From contig DEAD01000002.1 of assembly GCA_002346645.1 (NCBI GenBank), forward strand, positions 86,809-150,808: a DNA stretch of 64,000 nucleotides. The letters run 5' to 3'. Made by a program: the position numbers and the translations under genes. Below are positions 62,809 to 64,000 of the stretch, piece after piece. This DNA comes from Dehalococcoidia bacterium UBA2991 (GTDB lineage Bacteria > Chloroflexota > Dehalococcoidia > Tepidiformales > Tepidiformaceae). Position 1 is the first letter of the stretch; the number at the start of each line of letters is the position of its first letter. The notes under the pieces are model-generated. The model saw only the letters and a list, made by a program, of their open reading frames with translations. It was not told where the DNA came from and did not search any database.

Positions 62809-63150
62809 ATGAAAAAGATCGAAGCCATCATCCGGCCTAACCGTCTCGAACCGGTAAAAGATGCCCTCGATGACCTAGGCTTTTCCGGTGGCATCACAGT
62901 TTGGGAAGTCAAGGGCCACGGCAAGCAGCGAGGCATTACGGAGCAATGGCGTGGCCGTGAGTACCGCGTTGAATACCTCTCCAAAGTCTACCTGTTGCTA
63001 GTAGTAGCCGATGACAAGTCGGATGCGGTCGTAGATGCCATTCTCGACAACGCTAGCTCTGGCGAGATTGGGGACGGCAAAGTGTTTATCTCGACTGTGG
63101 ACGACGCCGTTCGCGTTCGTACTCGCGAACGCGGAGAAGAAGTTCTCTAA
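62809..63150 (+). CDS. glnK: PII nitrogen regulatory protein
   Basis: A 113-residue PII protein that senses 2-oxoglutarate, ATP and ADP, and closes AmtB. It has MKKIEAIIRPNRLEPVKDAL, KGHGKQRGITEQWRGREYRVEYLSKV (T-loop with Tyr52, which aligns with Tyr51 of Escherichia coli GlnB/GlnK, the uridylylation site) and GEIGDGKVFISTVDDAVRVRT. AAAGGA precedes the ATG. It follows amtB in one operon; whether the Tyr is modified cannot be told from this window. Confidence 0.96.
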   Translation: MKKIEAIIRPNRLEPVKDALDDLGFSGGITVWEVKGHGKQRGITEQWRGREYRVEYLSKVYLLLVVADDKSDAVVDAILDNASSGEIGDGKVFISTVDDAVRVRTRERGEEVL

Positions 63151-63163
63151 CTTCAGTAACAAG

Positions 63164-63205
63164 ACATAGAGGGGTTAGGCGATTAATCGCCTAACCCCTC
63201 TATGT
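63164..63205. terminator. 42-nt perfect palindrome after glnK, probable terminator
   Basis: A perfect inverted repeat: ACATAGAGGGGTTAGGCGATT followed at once by its exact reverse complement, a 21-bp arm without spacer. It starts 13 bp after the glnK stop. RNA from either strand could form a very stable hairpin. The following run is only CCTTT, so it is not a classic U-tract terminator and may instead block decay or act as a protein site. Confidence 0.75.
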
Positions 63206-63327
63206 AGCCTTTAACAGAAGCCCCACTAGGGGTATCTAACCGGTAGCAGTAGATCTTCCAGTTCCCACAGAGGTGAGGGACAATTACTAGCAATCCTTCT
63301 AAAGTCATTCGCAGAGCCGTCTAGCAA

Positions 63328-63822
63328 ATGGCCACTTGCTATCGGGATATTGGCAACATGAGGTACCAACACCACCAACGAGCTCCTAATTCAGTGACTG
63401 TGGCATATAGCCTATTCCTAGCAACGGTGACTCTAATCCCCCTGATTTCCGCACTGATAGCAGCCGAGCCTGCATCCAGCCAAGTTATATTTTGGCGAAG
63501 TTTTTCAATAGCAGTCCCCATGGTTATCGGACTTCTAGGTTCTATGTTCCTGGAAGCAACCACGGTCGTAACCGACGAGTATTTCGAATTTAAGTTCCGT
63601 TACGGATGGGTTCGGACGAAGCTCTTCCGCCATGAAATCGCCTCACACCAGATGAGGGATGTGTCGCAGTGGTGGGGCCTTGGGGTGAGAGGGATCCCAG
63701 GAGGATGGCTCTGGCGCATATGGGGGCGCAGTTGCGTTGAGATACACAAAATAAAAGGTGGTAAACGACTAGTTATAGGAACGGATGACCCGGAAGGACT
63801 TTCTCAGGCTCTTAGTAATTAG
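63328..63822 (+). CDS. Unrecognised two-helix membrane protein
   Basis: A 164-residue protein with two hydrophobic helices (about 25-45 and 55-78) followed by a soluble C-terminal half with alternating strands (TVVTDEYFEFKFRYGWVRTKLF, GKRLVIGTDDPEGL) that resembles a bacterial PH domain (DUF-type). No family fixed. Start could be ATG 63328 or 63358 (residue 11); neither has a good Shine-Dalgarno. The 177 bp before it hold only the palindrome at 63164-63205. Confidence 0.6.
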   Translation: MATCYRDIGNMRYQHHQRAPNSVTVAYSLFLATVTLIPLISALIAAEPASSQVIFWRSFSIAVPMVIGLLGSMFLEATTVVTDEYFEFKFRYGWVRTKLFRHEIASHQMRDVSQWWGLGVRGIPGGWLWRIWGRSCVEIHKIKGGKRLVIGTDDPEGLSQALSN

Positions 63823-63945
63823 TGAATGCAAAACTGGATTTTTAGAAATAATTCTTTCTATTTTTGATCACATTCATCCAGGCATGGGAATTCCCGTAGA
63901 ACTAGGCATACGAGCAGGTTGGGAACCTAGGAGAGGAAATTAGGG

Positions 63946-64000
63946 TGGTAGCGCATAGGGGATTCGAACCCCTGATCTCCGCCTTGAGAGGGCGGTGTCC
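63946..64000 (-). tRNA. tRNA-Glu (anticodon CTC), 3' part
   Basis: On the minus strand, the 3' end has acceptor strand ATGCGCT, discriminator A and encoded CCA, a T-arm AGGGGTTCGAATCCCCT, and an anticodon stem CCGCC/GGCGG with loop CTCTCAA, so the anticodon is CTC. The D-loop end GGACA fits bacterial tRNA-Glu. The 5' acceptor half is past position 64000. Confidence 0.88.

Noticed and set aside
63916..63928. Small hairpin AGGTT-GGG-AACCT beside tRNA-Glu
   Set aside because: Only 5-bp arms and no T-run on either strand; chance is likely.

Overview
The window reads as a compact, gene-dense bacterial chromosome segment. Genes lie on both strands, neighbours often overlap by 1-4 bp (ATGA, GTGA or TGATG junctions), and GTG/TTG starts are frequent. 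The gene mix is a CIRCE-controlled hrcA-grpE-dnaK operon, a T-box in front of a long-type ileS, hopanoid synthesis, F420/FMN luciferase-like oxidoreductases, a Rieske oxygenase, CaiB-type CoA transferase, LutAB, EtfAB and a tRNA-Sec. This fits a free-living Chloroflexota-like organism, perhaps of the Dehalococcoidia/SAR202 type. That placement is an inference from gene content only; no rRNA is present and no tree could be made.

Layout: 1-2.5 kb, heat-shock operon (dnaK cut by the window edge). 2.5-6.1 kb, nadD, a thioredoxin-fold protein coupled to lgt, fabI and a quinone reductase. 6.1-9.8 kb, ileS with T-box leader and terminator. 9.8-15 kb, membrane protein, hydrolase, hotdog thioesterase, TPR protein and a luciferase-like enzyme. 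15-20 kb, thrB, small unknowns, a JAMM peptidase joined to folP-folK, and cvpA. 20.2-28.8 kb, one long operon ispH-shc-hpnC-hpnD-hpnE-hpnH-hpnG-SDR, which makes isoprenoid precursor, squalene, hopene and side-chain-extended hopanoids. 28.9-32.7 kb, a catabolic-looking set (Rieske oxygenase, SDR, CoA transferase).

32.8-40.6 kb holds an orphan Dam-like methylase, asd, a PAP2/Aur1-type membrane phosphatase, and several proteins that keep a familiar fold but lack its catalytic residues: two alpha/beta hydrolases without the nucleophile serine, a ketosynthase-like protein without Cys or His, and a metallo-beta-lactamase-like protein without the metal motif. 40.6-50 kb holds a tandem-domain nitrilase, tRNA-Ser, trmO with a tiny upstream gene, gyrB, tRNA-Sec, a second luciferase-like enzyme, ccsA/ccsB, an amidase coupled to a MoaD-like protein, and tsaD. 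50-64 kb holds an SPFH protein, a phosphoesterase, alkB-like and DinB-like proteins, lutA-lutBC, a lipoprotein and a class B PBP whose start codons overlap head-to-head, etfBA, and amtB-glnK with a phased 11-bp repeat upstream and a 42-nt perfect palindrome downstream. A partial tRNA-Glu sits at the right edge.

No insertion sequences, prophage genes, CRISPR arrays or rRNA were seen. The most distinctive items are the selenocysteine tRNA, the full hopanoid operon, the run of apparent pseudo-enzymes at 34.5-40.6 kb, and the repeat-bearing amtB promoter.
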